A DNA stretch of 17,165 bases, taken from contig JAJZUR010000016.1 in the NCBI GenBank assembly GCA_021848375.1, positions 1 through 17,165 of the forward strand. Reading direction: 5' to 3'. The notes under the pieces were generated by a model. The model was given only the letters and a program-made list of their open reading frames with translations. It made no database searches and was not told the DNA's origin. The DNA comes from Pseudomonadota bacterium. GTDB lineage: Bacteria; Pseudomonadota; Gammaproteobacteria; UBA6186; Azoamicaceae. The position numbers were made by a program, and so were the translations under genes. The first letter of the stretch is position 1, and each line of letters begins with the position of its first letter. This document shows positions 7,657-15,385 of this stretch, in pieces.

Positions 7657-8562
7657 TTAGTTTTCAGTGCTACTAGCGGTGTTAATGGTAACCGTTGCCG
7701 TTGCGCCAACGCGTAGGGGATAACGTGGATCAGGATTTTGAATAATCACTTTTACTGGAATACGCTGTGTTACTTTCACCCAATTACCCGTTGCGTTTTG
7801 TGGGGGTAATAACGAAAAAGCAGTGCCGCTACTGGCGCTAATGCTATCGATAATGCCAGTGAACGTATGATCTGGATATAAATCAAGTACTATCCTGGCT
7901 GTTTGTTTGGGGTGAATATCGGCTAATTCCGTTTCTTTATAATTGGCATCGACCCAGAATTGTTCAGTACTGATTAAAACAAATAATGGGATTTGCGCTG
8001 TTACTGCAGTGCCAGGCCGAATGGTCAGATTAGATAGGATCCCCGTGACGGGTGCGTTAACTTTGGTATAGCCTAGATTTAATTGCGCTTCGACTAATTT
8101 TGCTTCGGAATATTTAAGATCCGCCGAGGCAACATCCACGGCGGTGACGGCATTATCTTTACTTTCAGGCGACAAGAATTTTTGTGCGACTAATTTTTCG
8201 ACACGTTCTAAGTTAATGAGCGCATTTTTTAATTTTGCTTTGTTTTGTAAAATTTGGGCGTTTGCTTCATCAACCGCGGCAATAAAAGGTGTGGGATCAA
8301 TTTCAAAGAGTGGTTGTCCTGCTGTCACCCCCTGGTTATTATCGACAAATAGGTTAAGCACGGGGCCGGAGACTTGAGCAGCGATTCGCACGGCATTGGC
8401 ATTTACATAGGCATTTTCTGTTGTAATATGGGTACTGAAGTAGTGCCAGAGAAAAATGAGAATACTGAATAAGAGAAGTCCGGTAATGCCGATTAAGTTC
8501 CGTTTTGTGGAATGCGGTAATGCTTTAAATCGATTCAAGTGATGGAGTGGAAGCTTTGGCAT
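7657..8562 (-). CDS. emrA: EmrA-type HlyD-family membrane fusion protein
   Basis: A 301-aa periplasmic adaptor anchored by one N-terminal membrane helix (about residues 22-44) after a short basic cytoplasmic segment. The lipoyl-like half-motifs are visible: TENAYVNANAVRIAAQVSG at the start of the periplasmic part, GQPLFEIDPTPF, and the returning APVTGILSNLTIRPGTAV. An alpha-helical hairpin lies between them, and a beta-barrel (RIVLDLYPDHTFTGIIDSIS) and membrane-proximal strands follow. It is shorter than E. coli EmrA (about 390 aa), mainly through a shorter hairpin. AGGTGA upstream on the minus strand supports the ATG at 8562. It is the first gene of the two-gene emrAB operon and is divergent from yebC. 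Confidence 0.93.
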   Translation of the reverse strand: MPKLPLHHLNRFKALPHSTKRNLIGITGLLLFSILIFLWHYFSTHITTENAYVNANAVRIAAQVSGPVLNLFVDNNQGVTAGQPLFEIDPTPFIAAVDEANAQILQNKAKLKNALINLERVEKLVAQKFLSPESKDNAVTAVDVASADLKYSEAKLVEAQLNLGYTKVNAPVTGILSNLTIRPGTAVTAQIPLFVLISTEQFWVDANYKETELADIHPKQTARIVLDLYPDHTFTGIIDSISASSGTAFSLLPPQNATGNWVKVTQRIPVKVIIQNPDPRYPLRVGATATVTINTASSTEN

Positions 8563-8599
8563 TATTTTAAATCACCTATAAAAAAGGAACAGTTTCTAT

Positions 8600-8605
8600 A
8601 GTATA
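8600..8605 (-). promoter_or_regulatory. Likely -10 box of emrAB
   Basis: On the minus strand TATACT (8605-8600) matches the -10 consensus at 5/6 positions and sits about 40 nt before the emrA start. A matching -35 (TAAACA, 8626-8621, spacing 15) is imperfect and overlaps the TTACGGTAA repeats described separately. Confidence 0.4.
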
Positions 8606-8622
8606 TTAACAAATTAAATCTG

Positions 8623-8644
8623 TTTACGGTAATTTTTACGGTAA
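8623..8644. repeat. Two direct copies of TTTACGGTAA, 12-bp period, possible operator
   Basis: TTTACGGTAA occurs at 8623-8632 and again at 8635-8644. The core TTAC-G-GTAA is itself palindromic. The pair lies between divergent emrA and yebC, over the -35 region of emrAB, where a repressor of an efflux operon would be expected to bind. No regulator gene is adjacent. Confidence 0.5.
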
Positions 8645-8668
8645 CTTAACTTTCTCAAGGTGAAAACA

Positions 8669-9415
8669 ATGGCTGGACATAGTAAGTGGGCAAACATTAA
8701 ATTTAGAAAAATGGGGCAAGATGCGCGAAAAGGTAAGTTATTTACAAAGTATATTCGCGAAATCACGGTTTCCACGCGACAAGGGGGGAGCGATCCGGAA
8801 GCGAATCCAAGATTACGAACCGCCATTGATAAGGCTCTTTCTGCCAATATGACGCGCGATACCATTGATCGAGCCATTAAGCGGGGAATGGGGATAGAAG
8901 AGGGTGAGCACGTTGAAGAAGTTCGTTACGAAGGCTATGGACCTGGCGGCGTTGCCATGATGATCGATTGTATGACCAACAATCGCAAGCGCACAGTATC
9001 CGATGTCCGTCATTTATTAACCAAATATGGTGGAAATCTTGGAACCGATGGTTCGGTTGCCTATTTATTTCATCAGAAGGGACAAATTATTTTTGCGCCA
9101 GGGGTGGAAGAAAATAAAGTCATGAACGTTGCTTTAGACGTTGGCGCGGAAGATGTGCAATCCGAGGAAGATGGAACGGTTGAAGTGACGACGAGTTATG
9201 AAGATTTTTCTAGAATTAAAGAAGCGATGGTAAATGCAGGTTTGTTTCCAGAGCGCTCAGAAGTCACTTTGATCCCAACGACGCATGTTGCGATCATAGA
9301 TAAAGATCAGGCGCTGAAATTTATGAAAATGGTAGATTTACTAGAAGATTTGGATGATGTGCAAGCGGTTTATTCAAACGCGGATATCGCGGGAGAAATT
9401 TTGGATAGTTTGTAA
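8669..9415 (+). CDS. yebC: YebC/PmpR family protein
   Basis: A 248-aa protein of the YebC/TACO1 family with full family length. The N-terminal signature MAGHSKWANIKFRKMGQD and the central ERGMGIEEGEH-like segment (here KRGMGIEEGEHVEEVRYEGYGPGGVA) are unmistakable. Family members have been described both as DNA-binding regulators and as ribosome-associated factors that help translation through difficult proline-rich stretches. An in-frame GTG at 8660 exists, but the ATG at 8669 gives the conserved N-terminus and has AAGGTG (8657-8662) at good spacing. It leads the yebC-ruvC-ruvA-ruvB cluster, a widespread arrangement in gammaproteobacteria. Confidence 0.97.
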   Translation: MAGHSKWANIKFRKMGQDARKGKLFTKYIREITVSTRQGGSDPEANPRLRTAIDKALSANMTRDTIDRAIKRGMGIEEGEHVEEVRYEGYGPGGVAMMIDCMTNNRKRTVSDVRHLLTKYGGNLGTDGSVAYLFHQKGQIIFAPGVEENKVMNVALDVGAEDVQSEEDGTVEVTTSYEDFSRIKEAMVNAGLFPERSEVTLIPTTHVAIIDKDQALKFMKMVDLLEDLDDVQAVYSNADIAGEILDSL

Positions 9416-9424
9416 TGTCCTATT

Positions 9425-9430
9425 AGGAGG
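9425..9430 (+). promoter_or_regulatory. Perfect AGGAGG ribosome-binding site that decides the ruvC start
   Basis: AGGAGG lies 5 nt before ATA (9436), 11 nt before ATT (9442) and 14 nt before TTG (9445). An in-frame TAG at 9424-9426 closes the frame upstream, and no ATG or GTG lies between that stop and the conserved RuvC sequence. Confidence 0.75.
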
Positions 9431-9435
9431 CAGGT

Positions 9436-9909
9436 ATACGTATTTTGGGAATTGATCCCGGTTCACAAATCACGGGGTTTGGCATTATCGAACAAGTTCG
9501 AGGCCGTCAATACTATATTACCAGTGGTTGTATTCGATTGCATAAACATCCTATTAATCAACGCTTGCAGCACATTTTTGAGGGATTATCTGCCGTGATT
9601 AGCGATTTTTCGCCGACGGTGGTTGCAATTGAAAAGATATTTGTGCACAAAAATGTTGCGTCTGCCTTAAAGTTAGGTCAAGCTCGAGGGGTAGCCATGG
9701 TGAGCGCGCTTTTAAATGGCCTATCGATTGCGGAATATACCGCAAGACAAGTGAAAAAAACGGTGGTGGGTTATGGGGGTGCAGATAAAAAACAAGTGCA
9801 GCACATGATGCAATTATTACTTAAATTAAACGGATTACCGCAAGCGGATGCAGCAGATGCACTGGCAGTTGCGGTTTGTCATGGCCATTTATCACGAGGG
9901 GCTTTATGA
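9436..9909 (+). CDS. ruvC: Holliday-junction resolvase RuvC, apparent AUA start
   Basis: The endonuclease that cuts Holliday junctions bound by RuvAB. Taking the ATA at 9436 as codon 1 gives 157 aa and places the acidic catalytic residues at D7 (GIDPG), E66 (AIEKIF), D138 and D141 (QADAADALAVA), exactly the E. coli RuvC numbering. The AGGAGG site is 5 nt upstream. The first conventional start codon, TTG at 9445, would delete three residues of the first strand and leaves 14 nt spacing; ATT at 9442 is another rare option. The C-terminus is about 15 residues shorter than E. coli RuvC (173 aa). The ruvC stop overlaps the ruvA start (ATGA). Identity is certain; the exact start is not. Confidence 0.93.
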   Translation: MRILGIDPGSQITGFGIIEQVRGRQYYITSGCIRLHKHPINQRLQHIFEGLSAVISDFSPTVVAIEKIFVHKNVASALKLGQARGVAMVSALLNGLSIAEYTARQVKKTVVGYGGADKKQVQHMMQLLLKLNGLPQADAADALAVAVCHGHLSRGAL

Positions 9910-10523
9910 TTGGTCGGCTACGAGGCATTTTAGAAATTAAAAAACCACCGTATTTATTAATTGATGTAGGTGGGATTGGTTATGAATGCCAAGCGTCTAT
10001 GTCCACTATTTATCAGTTACCAGAGGTTGGATCCCCGGTTACCTTATTTACCCATTTTCATGTTCGAGAAGATCAACAGGTATTATTCGGTTTTTATCAA
10101 GAACGCGAACGCGCTTTATTTAAGGCGTTAATTAAAGTATCTGGGGTTGGGCCAAAGATGGCGCTGACTATTTTGTCAGGCATGGAGGTTCCTTATTTTA
10201 TTCATTGTGTGGATAAGCGCGATGTTGCGCCTTTAGTAAGATTACCGGGTGTGGGGAAAAAAACCGCGGAACGTTTATTAATAGAAATGGCGGGTAAATT
10301 GGAAGATACGCTGTCGGAAAGTGAACATTTTTCCAGAAAATTATTGGAAGAGGTGGTCGATATTGCATCGCCAAGGGCTGTAGAATCAGAAGCCGTGAGC
10401 GCTTTAATTGCATTAGGGTATAAGCCGCAAGAGGCATCGCGCGCCATCGCAAAAGTTTTATTTGACGGTGCGAGTAGTCAGGAATTAATTCGACGCTCGT
10501 TGCAAAATTTAGCAAAAGTGTGA
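9906..10523 (+). CDS. ruvA: Holliday-junction branch-migration protein RuvA
   Basis: A 205-aa DNA-binding subunit of the RuvAB branch-migration complex (E. coli 203 aa). Domain I is an OB-fold beginning MIGRLRGILEIKKPPYLLIDVGG. Domain II has two helix-hairpin-helix motifs, VSGVGPKMALTIL (about 78-90) and LPGVGKKTAERLL (about 113-125). Domain III, which contacts RuvB, is SEAVSALIALGYKPQEASRAI (about 161-181). An upstream in-frame ATG at 9876 lies inside ruvC and would add ten unrelated residues. The ATG at 9906 gives the conserved start and a 4-nt ATGA overlap with the ruvC stop, typical of translational coupling. Confidence 0.97.
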   Translation: MIGRLRGILEIKKPPYLLIDVGGIGYECQASMSTIYQLPEVGSPVTLFTHFHVREDQQVLFGFYQERERALFKALIKVSGVGPKMALTILSGMEVPYFIHCVDKRDVAPLVRLPGVGKKTAERLLIEMAGKLEDTLSESEHFSRKLLEEVVDIASPRAVESEAVSALIALGYKPQEASRAIAKVLFDGASSQELIRRSLQNLAKV

Positions 10524-10530
10524 GGTGAGT

Positions 10531-11550
10531 ATGATAGAAACCGATCGATTAACCACCGCAACACTGTTAGTGGAAGAAGAGCGTGTTGATAAAGCAATAC
10601 GTCCAAAATCACTCAAAGATTATATTGGGCAACCGGAAGTACGTGAACAAATGGCATTGTTTATCGAAGCCGCTAAAACCAGAAAAGAGGCTTTAGATCA
10701 TGTGTTGATCTTTGGTCCACCGGGATTAGGCAAGACAACGCTTGCACATATCATTGCTTCTGAAATGGGCGTTTCTCTACGACAAACCTCAGGTCCAGTG
10801 TTAGAACGCGCAGGAGATTTAGCGGCACTCTTAACTAATTTAGAAGCAAGAGATGTCTTATTTATCGATGAGATCCATCGGTTAAATCCGGTCGTAGAAG
10901 AAATCCTCTACCCGGCTTTAGAAGATGGACAATTGGATATTATCATTGGAGAAGGACCTGCGGCTCGTTCAATTAAAATAGAACTGCCGCCGTTTACGTT
11001 GGTGGGCGCAACAACGCGCGCTGGTTTATTAACGTCTCCTTTGCGCGATAGATTCGGTATTGTGCAGCGTTTAGAATTTTACTCGGTGCCGGATCTGTTG
11101 CAAATTGCGGAACGTTCTGCTGCTATTCTCGGTCTTGACATCGATAAAGCGGGTGCCGCTGAAATTGCGCGCCGATCCCGTGGAACCCCACGAATTGCCA
11201 ATCGTTTATTGAGGCGAGTGCGGGATTACGCGGAAGTAAAAGCCAAGGGTTTTATTGATGTGACTGTTGCCGATAAAGCGCTTGATATGTTGAATGTCGA
11301 TGTTGAGGGCTTTGATATGATGGACAGAAAATTACTGCTGACGGTCATTGAAAAATTTAATGGCGGTCCCGTTGGTATAGATAATTTAGCAGCAGCCATT
11401 GGGGAAGAGCGAGGAACGATTGAAGATGTATTAGAACCATTTTTAATCCAGCAAGGATTTTTAATGCGCACCCCGCGGGGTCGGATCGCAACGAAGCGAT
11501 CGTATCAGCATTTTGGCTTGCCCTTTGTACAAAGAGAAACCAGAGAATGA
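10531..11550 (+). CDS. ruvB: Holliday-junction helicase motor RuvB
   Basis: A 339-aa AAA+ ATPase that forms the hexameric motor pulling DNA through the RuvA-junction complex. Walker A GPPGLGKTT (62-70), Walker B LFIDEIH (110-116), sensor GATTRAG (159-165), arginine finger region LRDRFG (171-176) and the C-terminal winged-helix (EERGTIEDVLEPFLIQQGF) are all present. The start MIETDRL matches the E. coli N-terminus (MIEADRL). GAGG (10522-10525) is 5 nt upstream, so I reject the GTG at 10525. The stop overlaps the cmk start as ATGA. Confidence 0.97.
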   Translation: MIETDRLTTATLLVEEERVDKAIRPKSLKDYIGQPEVREQMALFIEAAKTRKEALDHVLIFGPPGLGKTTLAHIIASEMGVSLRQTSGPVLERAGDLAALLTNLEARDVLFIDEIHRLNPVVEEILYPALEDGQLDIIIGEGPAARSIKIELPPFTLVGATTRAGLLTSPLRDRFGIVQRLEFYSVPDLLQIAERSAAILGLDIDKAGAAEIARRSRGTPRIANRLLRRVRDYAEVKAKGFIDVTVADKALDMLNVDVEGFDMMDRKLLLTVIEKFNGGPVGIDNLAAAIGEERGTIEDVLEPFLIQQGFLMRTPRGRIATKRSYQHFGLPFVQRETRE

Positions 11551-12224
11551 TAGATATATCAGCGGTTCCTGTGATAACGATCGATGGCCCCGGGGGATCC
11601 GGAAAGGGTACGATCGGACTCAAATTAGCCAAAAAATTAGGGTGGAATTTTTTAGATAGCGGGGCATTGTATCGGGTATTGGCCTTAGCTGCAGAGCAAG
11701 AAAAAATCGATCTTTCGAATGAATCTGCTTTGGAACACTTGGCCAATGGGTTGCAGATTGAATTTAATACGGATATATGGCTTGCGGGCAAGCGGGTGAC
11801 CAATCTGATTCGCACCGATGCTTGCGGGGTTTTGGCTTCTAAAATTGCGGTTTTCCCGCGAGTTAGAGCAGCGCTTTTGAGTAGGCAACGGGAATTTTGT
11901 CAGCTTCCCGGGTTGGTTGCGGATGGTCGAGATATGGGAACGGTGGTCTTTCCAGAGGCAAAACTCAAGTTTTTTTTAGACGCGAGCATAGAAGAAAGGG
12001 CCAAACGCCGTTATCAACAGTTGAAGGATTCGGGACAGAATGTTACCCTACAGGCTCTTTTGGTGGAAATCAATGCGCGGGATGCTCGAGATAAAGGGCG
12101 TGTAGCCGCACCGTTAAGACCGGCAAAAGAGGCTGTTGTGATAGATACGACAGGGTTGGAGATAGAGGAAGTATTTCAGAGGGTGATGAAAGCCGTTGAA
12201 TCTTCTTTTTCTTCGTTTTTTTAA
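11547..12224 (+). CDS. cmk: Cytidylate kinase
   Basis: A 225-aa CMP/dCMP kinase (E. coli 227 aa) that converts (d)CMP to (d)CDP with ATP, supplying pyrimidine nucleotides for RNA, DNA and lipid synthesis. The P-loop is GPGGSGKGT (14-22). It is followed by the family's FLDSGALYR segment, the VADGRDMGTVVFPEA nucleotide-binding motif, and RDARDKGRVAAPLRPA near the end. The last residues are Ser/Phe-rich (SSFSSFF), encoded by a T-rich stretch. The start overlaps the ruvB stop by 4 nt. In E. coli cmk sits after aroA and before rpsA; here the rpsA link is kept but the upstream neighbour is ruvB. Confidence 0.95.
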   Translation: MIDISAVPVITIDGPGGSGKGTIGLKLAKKLGWNFLDSGALYRVLALAAEQEKIDLSNESALEHLANGLQIEFNTDIWLAGKRVTNLIRTDACGVLASKIAVFPRVRAALLSRQREFCQLPGLVADGRDMGTVVFPEAKLKFFLDASIEERAKRRYQQLKDSGQNVTLQALLVEINARDARDKGRVAAPLRPAKEAVVIDTTGLEIEEVFQRVMKAVESSFSSFF

Positions 12225-12286
12225 TCAGGCCTGCGGGCGGTTTTCTTGTGATGGAAAAATCAGGCGCAGAGAAAGTGGAAGTGAAT

Positions 12287-13981
12287 ATGACGAATATGAC
12301 CGAAAATTTTGCAGAATTATTTAAACAAAGTATTGCGAAAGCTGATGTTCAATTAGGCTCCGTGATTACGGGAACCGTAATTCGAATTAGTGATGAATAC
12401 GTCACTGTTCATGCTGGATTAAAGTCCGAAGGGCATATCCCCATCGAGCAATTTCGAGATGAAAATGGCCAATTGGAAGTCCATGTTGGCGACAAAATAG
12501 AAGTGGTGTTGGATGCTGTCGAAGATGGCTGGGGTGAGACGCGTCTTTCCCGCGAAAAGGCTAAACGTGCTGAAGTATGGACGCGCCTTGCTAAAGCGCA
12601 TGAAGCAAACGAACCCGTCAAAGGGATCATCAGCGGCAAAGTGAAGGGTGGTTTTACTGTTGATATTCAAAATATCCGTGCCTTTTTGCCAGGTTCTTTA
12701 GTGGATATACGCCCAGTTCGCGATCCGGTGATTTTGGAAGGAAAAGAGTTAGAATTCAAAGTTATAAAATTAGATCAAAAACGGAATAATGTCGTTGTTT
12801 CCAGACGTTCTGTGATGGAATCTGAAGGCGGTGCGGAACGCGAAGTCTTGATGACCACGTTACAAGAAGGACAAGAAACCAAAGGTGTTGTGAAGAATTT
12901 AACAGATTACGGCGCGTTTGTGGATTTGGGCGGTATCGATGGCTTACTGCACATTACCGATATGGCCTGGCGTCGTGTGAAGCACCCAAGCGAGATCGTT
13001 TCTGTTGGTCAAGAGTTATTGGTTAAAGTCTTAAAATTTGATCGGGAAAGAAACCGTGTTTCTCTTGGCTTAAAGCAATTAGGAGAAGATCCATGGGTTG
13101 ATATTACGCGTCGTTATCCGGTTGGCACGCGCTTAGTCGGTAAAGTCACGAATATTACCGATTATGGTTGTTTCGTTGAAATCGAAGAAGGCGTGGAAGG
13201 TTTAGTTCACGTTTCTGAAATGGATTGGACCAATAAAAATATCCACCCCACCAAAGTGGTGCAATTAGGAGTGGATGTTGAGGTAATGGTGTTAGACATC
13301 GATGAAGAACGACGTCGCATTTCTCTTGGTCTTAAACAATGCAAACCCAATCCTTGGGAAGCATTTGCGGCGGCACATACAAAGTCTGATCGGGTTTCCG
13401 GTAAGATCAAATCCATTACCGATTTCGGGATCTTTATAGGTTTAGAAGGCGGGATCGATGGATTGGTACATCTATCCGATATAGCCTGGAATGAAAGTGG
13501 TGAAGAAGCGGTTCGACGTTATAAAAAAGGCGAAGAAGTGGAAGCGGTCGTATTAGCAGTGGATCCAGAACGCGAACGCATTTCATTGGGCATAAAACAA
13601 TTGGAAGGCGATCCGTACGGTAGCTTTGTTGCAGAACATACCAAAGGCAGCATTGTCACCGGCACCATTACGGCGGTGGACGCTAAGGGCGCTGTAGTAT
13701 CCCTGGGTGAAGGTGTTGAAGGTTATCTGAAAGCCTCCGAATTAAGCCGTGAACGGGTGGAAGATGCGCGAACCTTACTAAAAGAAGGGGATAACATTGA
13801 AGCTAAGTTTATGGGCGTAGATCGTAAAAGTCGAACGATTATGCTTTCGATTAAAGCCAAGGAATCCCAAGAAGAGCAAGAAGTGATGCGCGAGTTAAAC
13901 CGCCAAGAAACGGCTAGTCCAACCTTGGGGGATTTGTTTAAAGAACAAATGGATAGCAAAGACAAAGATAAAATAAATTGA
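12287..13981 (+). CDS. rpsA: 30S ribosomal protein S1
   Basis: A 564-aa RNA-binding ribosomal protein (E. coli 557 aa) that recruits mRNA to the 30S subunit. Six S1/OB repeats are visible in order. Repeats 1 and 2 are divergent (GSVITGTVIRISDEYVTVHAG; GIISGKVKGGFTVDI). Repeats 3-5 are canonical (NLTDYGAFVDLGGIDGLLHI; NITDYGCFVEIEEGVEGLVH; SITDFGIFIGLEGGIDGLVH). Repeat 6 is divergent (AVDAKGAVVSLGEGVEGYLK). The ATG at 12287 has GGAAG 5 nt upstream and gives MTNMTENFAELF, like E. coli MTESFAQLF. An in-frame GTG-ATG pair at 12248/12251 would add 12-13 residues and cannot be ruled out. It follows cmk as in many gammaproteobacteria. Confidence 0.96.
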   Translation: MTNMTENFAELFKQSIAKADVQLGSVITGTVIRISDEYVTVHAGLKSEGHIPIEQFRDENGQLEVHVGDKIEVVLDAVEDGWGETRLSREKAKRAEVWTRLAKAHEANEPVKGIISGKVKGGFTVDIQNIRAFLPGSLVDIRPVRDPVILEGKELEFKVIKLDQKRNNVVVSRRSVMESEGGAEREVLMTTLQEGQETKGVVKNLTDYGAFVDLGGIDGLLHITDMAWRRVKHPSEIVSVGQELLVKVLKFDRERNRVSLGLKQLGEDPWVDITRRYPVGTRLVGKVTNITDYGCFVEIEEGVEGLVHVSEMDWTNKNIHPTKVVQLGVDVEVMVLDIDEERRRISLGLKQCKPNPWEAFAAAHTKSDRVSGKIKSITDFGIFIGLEGGIDGLVHLSDIAWNESGEEAVRRYKKGEEVEAVVLAVDPERERISLGIKQLEGDPYGSFVAEHTKGSIVTGTITAVDAKGAVVSLGEGVEGYLKASELSRERVEDARTLLKEGDNIEAKFMGVDRKSRTIMLSIKAKESQEEQEVMRELNRQETASPTLGDLFKEQMDSKDKDKIN

Positions 13982-14021
13982 ACGAAAGGAGCGAACGTTG
14001 AGACAACGGAGTAGCCGATAG

Positions 14022-14255
14022 ATGCGGATCTTAAGCTTGATTGTTTTGACGTTCGTGGTAGTCATCGGGATTAGTTTTTCATTGTTAAATTCCGAAATGG
14101 TAACTCTACATTATTATATTGGATCAGAACGCATTCCTTTGTCTATATTACTGTTAGTGGTTTGGATTTTTGGGATCTTGGTTGGGAGTCTTGCAACCTA
14201 TCCTAAAATCTTTAGACTTAAAATGGAATTAAGGCGACTTCGCATTCAGGACTAA
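14022..14255 (+). CDS. lapA: LapA domain inner-membrane protein (LPS assembly)
   Basis: A 77-aa LapA/YciS (DUF1049) protein. It has an N-terminal membrane helix (residues about 3-23), a short loop with the family's FSLLNSEMVTLHYYIGS segment, a second helix (about 41-62), and a basic cytoplasmic end (LKMELRRLRIQD). With LapB it acts in the control of LPS synthesis, where LapB promotes turnover of LpxC by FtsH (established for E. coli). GGAG (14008-14011) lies 10 nt before the ATG. The lapB ATG follows 2 nt after the stop, so the two are coupled. The ihfB gene, often found after rpsA, is not here. Confidence 0.93.
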   Translation: MRILSLIVLTFVVVIGISFSLLNSEMVTLHYYIGSERIPLSILLLVVWIFGILVGSLATYPKIFRLKMELRRLRIQD

Positions 14256-14257
14256 TC

Positions 14258-15385
14258 ATGTTGGTACTTTTATTTTTACTGCTACCATTGGCAGCTTTGT
14301 CAGGCTGGTATATTGGCCGCCGTGTTTTTACCCATCAATCGATCTATAAGCTTGTTGGTCTAAACAAATTATTAGATAGAACGCCTACCAATATGGATGT
14401 CTTGGTTGAACTGATGGAATCCAATCAAGAAGCCGTTGAAACGCATTTAGCATTAGGGGGACTATTCAGACGGCGCGGAGAGGTTGATAAAGCGATTGGG
14501 ATCCACCAACATTTAATCGCTAAGCCATCTTTAACAGAAGAACAACGAGCTTTATCTCTTTTAGAACTCAGTCGTGATTACATGCGTGCCGGCGTATTGG
14601 ATCGCGCTGAAAGTGTGTTATTAGATTTAGTTGAACAAGGACATGAGTTAGAAGCAGGCTTTCAGCATCTACTTGATATTTATCAACAAAGTAAAGATTG
14701 GCTGCGGGCCATAGAAACGGCAGAACGTTGGCATGCCAAGACTGGCCGGAATATGAGTTATCATATTGCGCATTTTTATTGTGAATTAGCAGAGCAGCAA
14801 TGGTTAAAAGGAGAAAGTGAAAAAGCCCATGGTTATTTAAAGAACGCTTTAAAAACCAATCGGCGTTGTGTGCGTGCGAGTTTGTTATTAGGGAATATAG
14901 AAGCGCAAGGAGGACACTACAAGGCAGCAATTCGTGCGTATAAGCAAATTGAAAAACAAGATCAAGCTTTTTTATCTGAAATTGTATTGCCGCTTGCGCG
15001 TTGTTATGAAAACCTGAATGATGCTGAGGGGATGATCAAATATTTTGATACTTCTTTGCAAAAACACTTAACCACTGCGGCAGTTTTGGCTTTTGCAGAA
15101 TGGTTGCATAAAAGCAAGGGTGAAGGTGAGGCCATGCGCTTTGTCGTTCAGCATCTCAAAAAAAATCCTTCGCTGCGCGGCCTAAATCGATTAGTTCAAT
15201 TTAGCATTGTGCGAGCAGAAGGAGCTATTCAACAAGATTTAGAGTTATTTCAAGAATTAATTGATAAAATGTTGATCAATAAGCCACTCTATCGTTGTCA
15301 AGCGTGTGGTTTTTCAGGCCGCACCTTGCAGTGGCAATGTCCAGGATGTAAACGTTGGGATGTCATCAAGCCAATTCATGAGTGA
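14258..15385 (+). CDS. lapB: LPS assembly protein LapB (TPR, rubredoxin-like)
   Basis: A 375-aa inner-membrane-anchored protein (E. coli LapB/YciM 389 aa). An N-terminal membrane helix (residues 1-18) is followed by GWYIGRR, then a long run of TPR helices (for example LGGLFRRRGEVDKAIGIHQH and LLGNIEAQGGHYKAAIRAYK). A C-terminal rubredoxin-type metal knuckle has C347-x2-C350 and C361-x2-C364. In E. coli it balances LPS against phospholipid by directing FtsH to LpxC. All four cysteines are kept, so it should be functional. Its 3' end overlaps the start of galU by 8 nt. Confidence 0.95.
   Translation: MLVLLFLLLPLAALSGWYIGRRVFTHQSIYKLVGLNKLLDRTPTNMDVLVELMESNQEAVETHLALGGLFRRRGEVDKAIGIHQHLIAKPSLTEEQRALSLLELSRDYMRAGVLDRAESVLLDLVEQGHELEAGFQHLLDIYQQSKDWLRAIETAERWHAKTGRNMSYHIAHFYCELAEQQWLKGESEKAHGYLKNALKTNRRCVRASLLLGNIEAQGGHYKAAIRAYKQIEKQDQAFLSEIVLPLARCYENLNDAEGMIKYFDTSLQKHLTTAAVLAFAEWLHKSKGEGEAMRFVVQHLKKNPSLRGLNRLVQFSIVRAEGAIQQDLELFQELIDKMLINKPLYRCQACGFSGRTLQWQCPGCKRWDVIKPIHE

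Noticed and set aside
9876..9905. Longer RuvA start inside ruvC
   Set aside because: It adds ten residues that only reread the end of ruvC; the ATG at 9906 gives the conserved N-terminus and an ATGA overlap.
14568..14930. 120-aa minus-strand open frame opposite lapB
   Set aside because: It is antisense to clear TPR-coding sequence, without a start signal or recognisable content.
15306..15377. Longer GalU start
   Set aside because: It lies inside the LapB rubredoxin-coding region and adds sequence with no GalU counterpart.
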